From Kiritimatiellia bacterium (GTDB lineage Bacteria; Verrucomicrobiota; Kiritimatiellia; JAAZAB01): a stretch of DNA of 64,000 nt. The DNA lies in assembly GCA_028718125.1 (NCBI GenBank), contig JAQUMN010000012.1, positions 1 through 64,000 on the forward strand, read 5' to 3'. The notes under the pieces are model-generated. The model saw only the letters and a list, made by a program, of their open reading frames with translations, did not search any database and had not been told where the DNA came from. Made by a program: the position numbers and the translations under genes. Shown one piece after another: positions 53,982-62,844 of this stretch (position 1 is the stretch's first letter; each line of letters opens with the position of its first letter).

Positions 53982-55877
53982 ATGGACATTACCAAACGCA
54001 TTCAGAGCTTTTCACCCAAAGAAACATCATTGAATGAATTTGGGTTAGGCGATTTTGCGCTGAAGAACGAAATAAAAAAAGCGCTTGCGGCTCCCCCGCC
54101 CGCCGGCTGGAAACCCACCGGGCTTGATCGCAACTACTACTTGGACCTCATGGAAGTTGTAATCAAGAACGCCAAGGATTGGATTGATGCCCAGGGACAT
54201 GTCATTGATCCGTTCATCAAACAAGAATTTGGACAAACCACGCCCCGCTTTGCCTCGCCGGGCGCCATCCTGCTTTCTTTCGGTCGCATCCCGGAAATCA
54301 AGGATATGGTCTATCGGACAATGGATTATTGCTGCCAGAGTCTCCCCTCGGGGCAGGCACGGACGAATTCGCCTGACTTCTGGATGCGGGAACTGGCTAC
54401 GGCCTACATGGCGCTTGAGACCGTTGCCGACCAGGAACACATCCGGAAATGGGCGGCCGGTCTTTCCGCCGTGGAACCGGAAAAGATCTACACCAATGTC
54501 AGCCCGGACGGGAATGAACTTGGCAAACTGCACAACTGGGCGATCTATGCCAGCGGCGGCGAAGCGATGCGTCAAGCCGCTGGTCTCAAGCCGGGCAAGG
54601 ATTTCCTCTGGGGCAACGCGTTCTTCGACAAGTATGTCGGCGCCCAGATAAATACCTGCTTTAGCGGAAATGGAATGTACCGTGACCCGGGCGACCCGTT
54701 TACCTACGACGTCACCACGCGCCTGCAGATTGCCTGCGGCCTGGCCTTGGGCTACGATGGCAAGCTACGCGCGCCACTGGAAGAAATTCTGCGCCGTGGC
54801 GGGCTTACAGCACTGATGTTTATTTCGCCGGAAGGTTTCTGCCCCTACGGCGGACGATCGGCGGCATTTAACTTCCGTGAAGCCATCCTTACCGCTTTGT
54901 GTGAGCTGGAAGCACGCCGGTACAAGACAAGTGATCCCGGGCTTGCAGGCGCCTTCAAGCGGCAGTCCCATCTTTCCGCTCTATCCGTCAAGCGCTGGCT
55001 GATGGACATGAAACCCCTGCGCCATATCAAGAACGGCTTCGAGCCTGCCAGCCTGCACGGCATTGATTCGTACGGCAATTACTCGGGTTACAGTCTGCTG
55101 GCGGCCTCGTTCATGGGATTGGCGGCTGTCTATGCCGACGATTCAATTGCCGAGAAGCCGTGTCCTGCCGAAACAGGCGGATTTGTTTTTGAACTGGCCC
55201 CCGCGTTTCACAAGGTTTTTGCCAACTGCCAGGATACGTACCTGGAAATTGATACGGCCGCTGATGAGTACTACGATGCAACAGGTTTGGGTTGTTTTGC
55301 CGTCAAAGGCGTGCCGCTGGAACTTGGCCTCGGCATGCCCTTTCCAAGGCCGATGAAAAAACAAGGCAATGCTGCTATTATAATAAAACCGCCGCAGAAA
55401 CAGCCCTCCGAACCGATCGCGATCGGCCCGGCCTGGCAGTCCGGCGAGAAGTGGGTATCCCTGGCGGGTATTTCCTGTTTTAGTCATAAGTTCAAAATCA
55501 TCAAGGAAACAACGCAGGCCGTTCAGTTTGAGGTCGCCTATACATACCAGAAAATCTCGATTGTAGAGGAATACTTGCTGGAACGGGGCAAGGTTGCGAT
55601 CAAGGCCAAAGTCCTTGATGGTGACAAGTCGGTGCAGGCGATGCGTTTCATTGTGCCGCTGCTGGTGACCGACGGAACATCCAAGTCCGAGATCCAGGGG
55701 CCAGACAAGGGCGTGACCAAGGCAACCTATCTCGGACATACCTATAGAATCCATTGCGACGGAAAAACAAAAGCCGAACTGGGCAGTGATCAGTATGCCA
55801 ATCGAAACGCTGCCTACCGAAGTCTTGTCCTCGAGCGCGCCGGCAATGAAATACAGGTGGAACTGCTGCTGAAATAA
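53982..55877 (+). CDS. Unidentified (alpha/alpha)-barrel-like protein, possible glycan lyase or hydrolase
   Basis: 631 residues, no signal peptide. The first ~380 residues are helical with aromatic-rich motifs (DRNYYLDLMEVVIKNAKDWI, PDFWMRELATAYMALETVAD, KLHNWAIYASGGEAMRQAAG, GMYRDPGDPFTYDVTTRLQI, GIDSYGNYSGYSLLAASFMG), resembling an alpha/alpha barrel of uronidase or lyase enzymes. The C-terminal ~220 residues look like a beta-sandwich. The family looks like a DUF2264-type or heparinase-like group, but I cannot place it. Its promoter would be in 53781-53981. Likely cytosolic and sugar-related. Confidence 0.6.
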   Translation: MDITKRIQSFSPKETSLNEFGLGDFALKNEIKKALAAPPPAGWKPTGLDRNYYLDLMEVVIKNAKDWIDAQGHVIDPFIKQEFGQTTPRFASPGAILLSFGRIPEIKDMVYRTMDYCCQSLPSGQARTNSPDFWMRELATAYMALETVADQEHIRKWAAGLSAVEPEKIYTNVSPDGNELGKLHNWAIYASGGEAMRQAAGLKPGKDFLWGNAFFDKYVGAQINTCFSGNGMYRDPGDPFTYDVTTRLQIACGLALGYDGKLRAPLEEILRRGGLTALMFISPEGFCPYGGRSAAFNFREAILTALCELEARRYKTSDPGLAGAFKRQSHLSALSVKRWLMDMKPLRHIKNGFEPASLHGIDSYGNYSGYSLLAASFMGLAAVYADDSIAEKPCPAETGGFVFELAPAFHKVFANCQDTYLEIDTAADEYYDATGLGCFAVKGVPLELGLGMPFPRPMKKQGNAAIIIKPPQKQPSEPIAIGPAWQSGEKWVSLAGISCFSHKFKIIKETTQAVQFEVAYTYQKISIVEEYLLERGKVAIKAKVLDGDKSVQAMRFIVPLLVTDGTSKSEIQGPDKGVTKATYLGHTYRIHCDGKTKAELGSDQYANRNAAYRSLVLERAGNEIQVELLLK

Positions 55878-55914
55878 TCCGAAGCATAGAGGCAACGCGC
55901 CGTTAATTTAATGC

Positions 55915-55961
55915 ATAGGAATTTTCCGCCGGAGGCGGATCCGCCTATGGCGGACAATCCG
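55915..55961. repeat. REP-like tandem-hairpin repeat, copy 3
   Basis: Nearly identical to 7715-7761, differing mainly in the loop (CCGGAGG versus CCAGGGG). Both are followed by CAATCCG. It sits in the 55878-56149 gap between two converging genes, next to an inverted-repeat element. Confidence 0.75.
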
Positions 55962-55968
55962 TCTTTGT

Positions 55969-56057
55969 TGTCATTCCGAGCGTAGAAGAGGAATCTCGCT
56001 GCGAGAGATCCCTTCGACTTCGCTCAGGGCAGGCTCTTCACTGCGTTCAGGATGACA
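55969..56057. mobile_element. Empty inverted-repeat element (MITE-like)
   Basis: Starts TGTCATTCCGAGCGTAGAAG, continues to GAGGAATCTC, then GAGAGATCCCTTCGACTTCG and ends TTCAGGATGACA. The ends are the same 'GTCATTCCGAG...GGAATCTC' type that bounds the GIY-YIG remnant at 10386-10713, but here no gene lies between. A CCCCGCCTTGCGGGG hairpin follows at 56079-56093. Confidence 0.6.
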
Positions 56058-56149
56058 ATCCGAACAGAATAAAAGTCGCCCCGCCTTGCGGGGCCTAATT
56101 TGAGATTCTGCTGAAAAAGCCCTGATTTTAAACCTTGAACCTTGCCGAT

Positions 56150-56662
56150 CTACCAGTCAATCCCTTTGCGGCATTTGACCCCGGCATTGAATGGATGCTT
56201 GCGCGCCTGGATGACCGATACCATGTGGGCCTGCTTGATCAGGCGCGGATGGGCTCCTCGGCCGGTAAACACCAGGTCAACCGGCGCCGGCTTTTTGGCA
56301 ATGAGTTGCAGAAGATCATCCACTGAAATCAGGCCGCAGGTGACCGCGCAGTTGGCTTCATCGGCAATGATCAGAGTGTAAAGGCCGCCAAGCATGGCCT
56401 TCCGCAGGGAAACCAGGCCGCGCCGGGCGGCGGCAATTTCGGCTGCGGTCGGCCGGCCTTTCACGAAGCGGCCGCATCCGAATTGCCGGACCGTGATTTC
56501 GGGAAATCGCCGCAAGGCCTTGATTTCGCTGAAATCGCCTTTTTTCAGGAATTGGCCGAAATAAACCTTGAGGCCGGCGCCGGCCGAGCGCAGGGCCAAA
56601 CCCAGCGCGGCCGTGGTTTTGCCTTTGCCGTTGCCGGTGTAGATATGAACGCAGCCTTGCAT
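56150..56662 (-). CDS. cobO: Cob(I)alamin adenosyltransferase, CobO/BtuR type
   Basis: 170 residues. P-loop near the start: HIYTGNGKGKTTAALGLALR. KVYFGQFLKKGDFSE, TLIIADEANCAV (the Walker B 'DE'), LIAKKPAPVDLVFTGRG and KHPFNAGVKCRKGIDW are the usual later motifs. It transfers the adenosyl group from ATP to the corrinoid, producing adenosylcobalamin (vitamin B12 coenzyme) in salvage or synthesis. No other B12 gene is nearby in the window. Confidence 0.93.
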   Translation of the reverse strand: MQGCVHIYTGNGKGKTTAALGLALRSAGAGLKVYFGQFLKKGDFSEIKALRRFPEITVRQFGCGRFVKGRPTAAEIAAARRGLVSLRKAMLGGLYTLIIADEANCAVTCGLISVDDLLQLIAKKPAPVDLVFTGRGAHPRLIKQAHMVSVIQARKHPFNAGVKCRKGIDW

Positions 56663-56744
56663 AGTATATGATTCGTTAATTCAGGTGTTGGCGATAGATC
56701 TGGCCACAAATCTGCGAATTATCAAATGATCGAATCGTCTTTTA

Positions 56745-57785
56745 TCAGACCCGCATGGGCGCGGGATTTTCAGGGAAGCGCCGGCTTAATTCCATGACCT
56801 GGGCGAATGGCAGCATGCCGTCGGTCGTGCTGGGATGAGTCAGGCAGGCGGCGGCCGCGGCGGCGCCCAGACGCATGGCTTCCATATAGTCCCAAGCCTC
56901 ATGAATCCCGTAGAGCATGCCGGCGCAAAAAGCGTCGCCGGCGCCGGCCGTGCCCTTGATGAAGCCGGGTGGCAAGCTCAGCGAGCCGCGTGAAAAACAA
57001 CGGCCATCGCGCGTGCGCAGGTAGGCGCCCTCCGGCATGTGCACAACCGCCAGTTCCATCCGGCCCATGGCGAACAGGGTTTCCACGGCATCCACGACCG
57101 CGGCGGCATCCAGCCGGCCCTGGGCGTTGCGAACCTTATGGCCGGTGGTGCGGCCGGTTTCGATCTCATTTAAAATCAAATAATCAGTATGGCGCAGGGA
57201 AGGAGGCACAATTTTGCTGAAACGGTCGCTGTCTTCGCTTACGACGTCCACGCTGGTCTTAATGCCCTCAGCCTGCGCCATGTGCAGGAGCCGGGCTGCC
57301 ACCGTGCCGTATTCCGTATCCGGCTTATCCATGCCGTCGAGCAACAGCAGGTAGCCCAGGTGAAATATGCGGCAAGTCAGCTGCTTGAGCGGCACATGCT
57401 CGATGCCGAATTTGGCATTGGCGCCGCGGCGGTAATAGAATGAGCGGTCTGTGGTTCCCGCTTCCGTCATTACGTCGGTGTAGGCCGTGGCTTCGCGATC
57501 CAGCGTGATCAGGCTGGTCATGTCAATGCCCAAGTCGCAGCAGGTGCGCCGGACGAACTCGCCCGGACTGTCTTCGCCAATCACCCCGATGCCGTAAAGC
57601 GGGAAGGGCGCCCCCATCCTGGCCAGGTCCACGAGCGTGTTGAAGGCGGCGCCGCCCGTGCCCCGCGTTTCCGAGAGAATGTTGCCCAGCATGCCGCGGG
57701 CGGGAAGCCGGTCAATGACCTTGACGTTGTCTACGATCCAGTTGCCGGCGCCGGCAATACCATTGCGTTTGTCAGGAAAATTCAT
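56745..57785 (-). CDS. PfkB-family carbohydrate kinase
   Basis: 346 residues. Recognised by the N-terminal GAGNWIVDNVK, then TRGTGGAAFNTLVDLARMGA and GVIGEDSPGEFVRRTC, and the closing GTAGAGDAFCAGMLYGIHEA with the catalytic Asp. Compared with the operon kinase at 34015 the sequence is quite different, so it is not a recent duplicate. Substrate unknown; an aldose, ketose or nucleoside are all possible. It is a lone gene between cobO and the tRNA. Confidence 0.88.
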   Translation of the reverse strand: MNFPDKRNGIAGAGNWIVDNVKVIDRLPARGMLGNILSETRGTGGAAFNTLVDLARMGAPFPLYGIGVIGEDSPGEFVRRTCCDLGIDMTSLITLDREATAYTDVMTEAGTTDRSFYYRRGANAKFGIEHVPLKQLTCRIFHLGYLLLLDGMDKPDTEYGTVAARLLHMAQAEGIKTSVDVVSEDSDRFSKIVPPSLRHTDYLILNEIETGRTTGHKVRNAQGRLDAAAVVDAVETLFAMGRMELAVVHMPEGAYLRTRDGRCFSRGSLSLPPGFIKGTAGAGDAFCAGMLYGIHEAWDYMEAMRLGAAAAAACLTHPSTTDGMLPFAQVMELSRRFPENPAPMRV

Positions 57786-57878
57786 TGAAAAAAGGCTGGA
57801 GGCCGCCGGCTGAGAGCTGTAACCGATTCTTGACCACGGTCAACAGCCCGCGGGCCCCGGCCGTCTATCTTCCGCCAC

Positions 57879-57953
57879 TGGCGCCCCCTGCGGGAGTCGA
57901 ACCCACCTTACCAGGATGAGAACCTGGCGTCCTGACCGATAGACGAAGGGGGC
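57879..57953 (-). tRNA. tRNA-Glu (anticodon CTC), CCA encoded
   Basis: 75 bases. Acceptor stem GCCCCCT pairs with AGGGGGC, followed by G and an encoded CCA. The anticodon arm is CCAGG-TTCTCAT-CCTGG, giving anticodon CTC (glutamate, GAG codons). The T arm reads GTGGG-TTCGACT-CCCGC with one mispair. This gene lies in the 57786-58099 gap, on the strand of the sugar kinase. Confidence 0.95.
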
Positions 57954-58099
57954 CATCCGGAAAAATTTACGATTTTCGATTTATGATTGCCGATCGTGTT
58001 CTTTGCGGTTAATAATCTGCATGTCTATGGATCGGGCCGCGATCACATTTTAATTCCTGATTGCATTTCAGTAAACGGCGCACTATGATATGAAATCTT

Positions 58100-59407
58100 A
58101 TGAGTAATTGTCGAGCAGAAATACTAAAATACCATGAGGGCGGTAAAGTCGGCACGCTCCTGACCAAGGTGCTGGATGGTCCGGAGACGCTCAGCCTGGC
58201 CTATACGCCCGGGGTTGCCCTCCCGGTGAAGGAGATTGCCCAGACTCCGGACATGGTCTATCAATGCACGGCCAAGGGCAACCTGGTGGCTGTGGTAAGC
58301 GATGGTACTGCCATCTTGGGTTTGGGAGACCTGGGGGCCACGGCCAGCATCCCGGTCATGGAAGGCAAAGCCGTGCTCTTCAAAGCGTTTGGCGATGTGG
58401 ATGCCTGGCCGGCGCCGGTGGAGTTTTGCCGCCTGAACGGCGGGCGAACCGGCAAAACCGATCCCGAACGGGTCATTGACACTGTGGCGCGATTGGCCTG
58501 CATGTACGGCGGGATAAACCTGGAAGATATCGCCGCCCCCGCCTGTTTCGAGATCGAGCGCCGGCTGGATGAGATGCTCGATATTCCCGTGTTCCATGAC
58601 GACCAGTGGGGCACCGCGGTCATCACCCTGTCCGGAGTTTTTAATTACGGCAAATTGGCCAGTCATCAACTGGCCGATCTGCGCGTCGTGATCAACGGCG
58701 CCGGCGCTGCCGGGATCCGGATAGCCGACATGCTTAAAGAGGCCGGGGTTCTTTCCATTGTCATGTGCGATTCCAAAGGCGTCATCCACGACAGCCGAAC
58801 CGACTTGAACGAGATGAAACGGCGCTATGCCGTAAAAACGGCCAGCCGCACGCTGGAGGAGGCGCTCCGCGGCGCGCATATATTTATTGGCGTTTCGGCG
58901 GCTGACTGTCTGCAGCCGGCTTGGATTAAAGACATGGCGTCTTTCCCGGCCATTTTTGCCATGGCCAATCCTAATCCGGAAATCCAACCCGACAAGGTTG
59001 CGGCGGTTTTCGGCCGGAAGCCTTACGTCATGGCCACCGGCCGGTCCGATTATCCTAACCAGATCAACAATGTCCTGGGCTTCCCGTTCCTGTTCCGTGG
59101 CGCGCTGGATATGCGCGCTAAGACCATCAATATGGCGATGAAAAGGGCGGCGGCCCAGGCGCTGGCGGACCTGGCCCGTTTGCCGGTGCCGGAGGAAATG
59201 AAAATCGTCTACAAGGATGCCGGGCTGAGCTTCGGTCCCGGCTACATCGTCCCAAAACCGTTTGATTGCCGCCTGTTCACGGAAGTACCATTGGCTGTGG
59301 CGCGCGCGGCCGTCGAATCCGGCGTGGCGCGCAAGGCGGAAACGCTAAAGGACTATCCGCGGCAGTTGCAGCAACGCCTGAAAACCATGTGGCGGGAGCA
59401 GTCATGA
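58100..59407 (+). CDS. NAD(P)-dependent malic enzyme
   Basis: 435 residues, the length of compact bacterial malic enzymes. LAYTPGVALPVKEI holds the catalytic Tyr region, CTAKGNLVAVVSDGTAILGL and GDLGATASIPVMEGKAVLFK the Lys region. INLEDIAAPACFEIERRLDE supplies metal ligands, INGAGAAGIRIADMLK the NAD-binding loop, and FAMANPNPEI the substrate loop. The usual HDDQHGTA appears as HDDQWGTA. It decarboxylates malate to pyruvate. A fragment of a common repeat (GTGTTCTTTGCGGTTAA) lies about 100 bases before the start. Confidence 0.93.
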   Translation: MSNCRAEILKYHEGGKVGTLLTKVLDGPETLSLAYTPGVALPVKEIAQTPDMVYQCTAKGNLVAVVSDGTAILGLGDLGATASIPVMEGKAVLFKAFGDVDAWPAPVEFCRLNGGRTGKTDPERVIDTVARLACMYGGINLEDIAAPACFEIERRLDEMLDIPVFHDDQWGTAVITLSGVFNYGKLASHQLADLRVVINGAGAAGIRIADMLKEAGVLSIVMCDSKGVIHDSRTDLNEMKRRYAVKTASRTLEEALRGAHIFIGVSAADCLQPAWIKDMASFPAIFAMANPNPEIQPDKVAAVFGRKPYVMATGRSDYPNQINNVLGFPFLFRGALDMRAKTINMAMKRAAAQALADLARLPVPEEMKIVYKDAGLSFGPGYIVPKPFDCRLFTEVPLAVARAAVESGVARKAETLKDYPRQLQQRLKTMWREQS

Positions 59408-59462
59408 AAGTTTTCGTTAAACGTTCACGCTTCAATCATCACGCAATCCGAGTATCCAAGTT

Positions 59463-60107
59463 ATGGGCAAATCCGCTTTGGTCATGTGGGGCGGCTGGAA
59501 TGGCCACACGCCGAAAGAAATGGCTGCAATTCTGGCCGGGAAACTGAAGGAAAACGGTTTTGATGTGCTAGTCGAGAACGCCCTCACGCCGCTGGAGGAC
59601 GTTGAGGCGCTGAAGAAGCTCAACCTGATCGTCCCGATGTGGACAATGGGCGAACTGTCGAAGGAGCAGTGGACGGGCCTGAATCATGCCGTTCACAGTG
59701 CGGGCGTCGGCATCGCGGGGGTGCATGGCGGCATGGGCGACGCGTTCCGTGGCCACGTGCAGTATCAGTGGCTGGTCGGCGGCCAGTTCCTCGGTCATCC
59801 ATACGTGGGCGAGTATACGGTTGAACTGACGGCGGTTGACAGCCCCATTACCAGGGGCATGCCGAAAAGTTTCAAGTATAACTCCGAGCAGTATTACATG
59901 AGCATTGACCCCGCCATAAACTTGCTGGCCTGCACGTCCTATGAGTTCGAAGGCCAGAAGTTCAAGATGCCCGTGATGTGGACCAAGACCTGGGGCAAAG
60001 GGCGGGTGTTCTACTCTGCGCTGGGCCACGTTGCCGAGGAGTTCCGCAAATACCCGGATGTGCTGGAAATGACCACGCGCGGAATGATCTGGGCGGCGCG
60101 CGCATAA
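59463..60107 (+). CDS. ThuA-like glutamine-amidotransferase-fold protein
   Basis: 214 residues. MWGGWNGHTPKEMAAIL, LNLIVPMWTMGELSKEQW, GVGIAGVHGGMGDAF and MWTKTWGKGRVFYSALGH match ThuA-like domains (class I glutamine amidotransferase fold, linked to trehalose and other sugar use). The active-site Cys of true amidotransferases is absent here. ThuA-like proteins commonly stand beside Gfo/Idh/MocA dehydrogenases, as here (60129). The likely role is with the neighbouring oxidoreductase in oxidation of a disaccharide or cyclitol; the exact reaction is unknown. Confidence 0.83.
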   Translation: MGKSALVMWGGWNGHTPKEMAAILAGKLKENGFDVLVENALTPLEDVEALKKLNLIVPMWTMGELSKEQWTGLNHAVHSAGVGIAGVHGGMGDAFRGHVQYQWLVGGQFLGHPYVGEYTVELTAVDSPITRGMPKSFKYNSEQYYMSIDPAINLLACTSYEFEGQKFKMPVMWTKTWGKGRVFYSALGHVAEEFRKYPDVLEMTTRGMIWAARA

Positions 60108-60128
60108 TCACAAAGAAAAGGCGTGACC

Positions 60129-61238
60129 ATGGATAAAGTCAAAGTCGGCATTATCGGTTGCGGCAACATCAGCGGTAAATATTTCAAGACGATGCGCGAG
60201 GTCTACAGCCACATCCTTGATGTGGCGGCGTGTGCGGACCTGGCCCCGGCGCGCGCCAGGGCCAAGGCGGCGGAATACCCGGGAGTGGAGGCCATGGCGG
60301 TCAGGAAACTCCTGGCTGACCCCGAGATCAAGATCGTGGTGAATCTGACCATCCCGAAGGCGCATTACAAAGTGGCCATGCAAGTGCTCAAAGCCGGCAA
60401 AAATGTCTACAGCGAGAAGCCGCTGGCGATCACGCGTGCCCAGGGCAAAAAACTGCTCGCGCTGGCCAAGGAAAAGAACCTGCTCATTGGCAACGCGCCG
60501 GACACTTTTATGGGCGGCGGCATCCAGACCTGCCGCAAGCTGATTGATGACGGCGTTATCGGCGAACCGGTTGCGGCCACGGCGTTCGTAATGTTCCGTG
60601 GCCACGAGCACTGGCACCCGGATCCGGAATTCTATTACCAGGTGGGCGGCGGCCCGATGTTCGACATGGGCCCATATTACCTGACGGCGCTGGTGAACCT
60701 GCTTGGGCCGGTTAAGCGCGTGACGGGCTCGGCGCGCATCAGCTTCCTGACCCGCACGATCACCAGCGCCAAGAAAAGCGGCCAGGTGATACCGGTGGAA
60801 GTGCCGACGCATGTGGCAGGCATCATGGATTTTGCCGCCGGCGCCGTGGGCACAATCATTACCAGTTTTGATGTCCAAGCCAATACCCTGCCGTGTATCC
60901 AGATCTACGGCAGCAAGGCCACGCTCGAGGTGCCGGATCCGAACGGGTTCGGCGGCGTGGTGAAAATCCGCAAGGCCGGTGAAAAAGAATGGAACAACGT
61001 GCTGCTGACGCACGAGGCGGATATCGGGCGCGGCGTAGGCGTGGCCGATATGGCCTGCTCGATTCTGCGGCCCGGTCGCCCGCACCGCGCCAGCGGTGAA
61101 TTGGCCTTTCATGTGCTCGATCTCATGCTCGCGTTTCACGATTCGTCGGCCAAGGGCAGGCACGTGATCATTGAGAGTTCCTGCATGCGTCCGCCGGCCG
61201 TGCCCGCCGGCCTGGCGAAGGGTGAACTGGATAAGTAA
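60129..61238 (+). CDS. Gfo/Idh/MocA-family oxidoreductase
   Basis: 369 residues from ATG at 60129, just after ThuA (22-base gap) with AAAGG upstream. VGIIGCGNISGKYFK (Rossmann GxGxxG), VYSEKPLAITRAQGKKLL (EKP), and GGGPMFDMGPYYLTALVNLL, a GGxxxDMGxY active-site segment. A long C-terminal beta domain follows. NAD(P)-dependent oxidation of a sugar is presumed. It differs from the operon's enzyme at 42404, which has the shorter HHID active site. Confidence 0.88.
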   Translation: MDKVKVGIIGCGNISGKYFKTMREVYSHILDVAACADLAPARARAKAAEYPGVEAMAVRKLLADPEIKIVVNLTIPKAHYKVAMQVLKAGKNVYSEKPLAITRAQGKKLLALAKEKNLLIGNAPDTFMGGGIQTCRKLIDDGVIGEPVAATAFVMFRGHEHWHPDPEFYYQVGGGPMFDMGPYYLTALVNLLGPVKRVTGSARISFLTRTITSAKKSGQVIPVEVPTHVAGIMDFAAGAVGTIITSFDVQANTLPCIQIYGSKATLEVPDPNGFGGVVKIRKAGEKEWNNVLLTHEADIGRGVGVADMACSILRPGRPHRASGELAFHVLDLMLAFHDSSAKGRHVIIESSCMRPPAVPAGLAKGELDK

Positions 61239-61251
61239 CGAAGGATGTCCC

Positions 61252-62838
61252 ATGAAAAAACGAGTCGGACTGTGCATCGTCGGTTTGTGCATGCTGGCGG
61301 CAAGCGGTTTCAGTCAGGCGCCGGCAGAGCCGTTGCCGCCGCCGGAAGTTCAAGATATGCCCCCCCAGGATCTCTGGAGCATGAGTCCTGAGGAAATTGC
61401 GGCGCGCGCCGCTGCCATGTTGCAGCAGGGGGAGACAAATGCTGCGATCAACATACTGATGACTTCGCATGAAATTAGTCTTCAGCAAAATGCCGCAAGG
61501 TTTAACATTCTGCTTAACACCCTGTTGGAGAACGGGAAACTGGCGGAAGCCGAATACGTTTATCAGGGTGCCATGGCTCAGAATGATTGCCTGCTCCGTG
61601 ACTATTACAATGTCCTTCATCAATACTATGTAAACCGGAACAATGCACCGGAATTGCTGGAATGGACGGCCAGCCTGCAAGCAAGGGCTTTGCCGCCGGA
61701 TTTGCGCGGGCAGGCGTTTGCCTGGTTGTTCGAAGCCAGTCGCGCCGTGGGGCCCATGAGTCGCGTGACGAACCTGGTCCCGGTTTGTATCACCAATTTT
61801 GATGTGGCGACCTCCCGCGGCCTGCTGACCGGAGTCATTGCCGCTTATGATGGCGCCGGCGACCAGGCGTCGGCAAACAAGGTGCTGGATGCCATTGAAC
61901 ATACCGCGCGCCTCCCGGTCGAGTTGCGTCTGCTGGCAACCGGGCAACGCGTGAATCTCCTTTTTTCCGCCGCCCGGTGGAAAGATGCCGAAGCTCAATT
62001 CCAGAAGGAAGCCAAGGCGCTGCCGGATGGGGAATTGGCCGGATGCTTTCAGACTGCCCGGGCATGCGCCATCCGGGCCAATCAATTCGACTTGCTGGAT
62101 CGCTTGTGCGCCTGGATTTTGAAGGAGCAGAAGCAAAAGCCCGGGACGTGGCAGGCCGCCGCCAGTGCGTGGCTGGAAAGCGCCAAAATACGCAAGGCGA
62201 CTGCGGATATTCCCGTGCGGTTGGAAGCGCTGATGAAAATGGGGTGTTCAAATACCAGTCTCGCTTCGTTTTATTATGAATACTGGGACGTGATCGCAAG
62301 ACAGAACAAGCCTGCCGACCTGGCCGCCCTGTTAAAGTTCAGCGACCGCCTGTACCCGGCCTTGACCAAAAAACGGGACAAGGACATGTTCCGAGTTTAT
62401 ACCTTCGATAGCTGCATTATTCTGGGAGAATATGAGCGAGCATTGAAAATGCTCGAAGAGCCGATGGCGAACATGAAACCTTCTACTCAACAAATTGCGG
62501 TCAACAAAGTCAAGGCGCACCTGGCCCTGCAAAAGGGAGACAAAAAGGAAGCCGTAGAACGTTTCCGGGCCTTCATGGAGACGGCGAAAAATTGGCCCGA
62601 GCCGGAAATTGACCCGGTCACCGACCTGGTATTCACGAAAGAAATGTGCCTGGGGATGAACGCCAAGCGGATTGGGGATATCTTAAGTTCCGTGAATGAT
62701 GCCCCGGGAGCCCAGGCGGCTTACCAGGAAGCGCATCGCTATTTTGACGACGCGCAAAAGGAAGTCCAGGGGGATTCTCCGGAAGGCGAATATATCAAGG
62801 TCCACCAGGCCGAACTGGCTAAACTGCTGAAGAAATAA
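61252..62838 (+). CDS. Secreted helical-repeat (TPR-like) protein of unknown function
   Basis: 528 residues from ATG at 61252 (after AAGGA); longer frames begin in the previous gene. Signal peptide MKKRVGLCIVGLCMLAASGFSQA. The mature protein is nearly all helical, with repeated TPR-like helix pairs: QQGETNAAINILMTSHEISL, LENGKLAEAEYVYQGAMAQN, EYERALKMLEEPM, LQKGDKKEAVERFRAFMETA. It probably acts in the periplasm as a scaffold, but no partner is apparent. Codon style is like that of the neighbours. Confidence 0.7.
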   Translation: MKKRVGLCIVGLCMLAASGFSQAPAEPLPPPEVQDMPPQDLWSMSPEEIAARAAAMLQQGETNAAINILMTSHEISLQQNAARFNILLNTLLENGKLAEAEYVYQGAMAQNDCLLRDYYNVLHQYYVNRNNAPELLEWTASLQARALPPDLRGQAFAWLFEASRAVGPMSRVTNLVPVCITNFDVATSRGLLTGVIAAYDGAGDQASANKVLDAIEHTARLPVELRLLATGQRVNLLFSAARWKDAEAQFQKEAKALPDGELAGCFQTARACAIRANQFDLLDRLCAWILKEQKQKPGTWQAAASAWLESAKIRKATADIPVRLEALMKMGCSNTSLASFYYEYWDVIARQNKPADLAALLKFSDRLYPALTKKRDKDMFRVYTFDSCIILGEYERALKMLEEPMANMKPSTQQIAVNKVKAHLALQKGDKKEAVERFRAFMETAKNWPEPEIDPVTDLVFTKEMCLGMNAKRIGDILSSVNDAPGAQAAYQEAHRYFDDAQKEVQGDSPEGEYIKVHQAELAKLLKK

Positions 62839-62844
62839 TTATTT

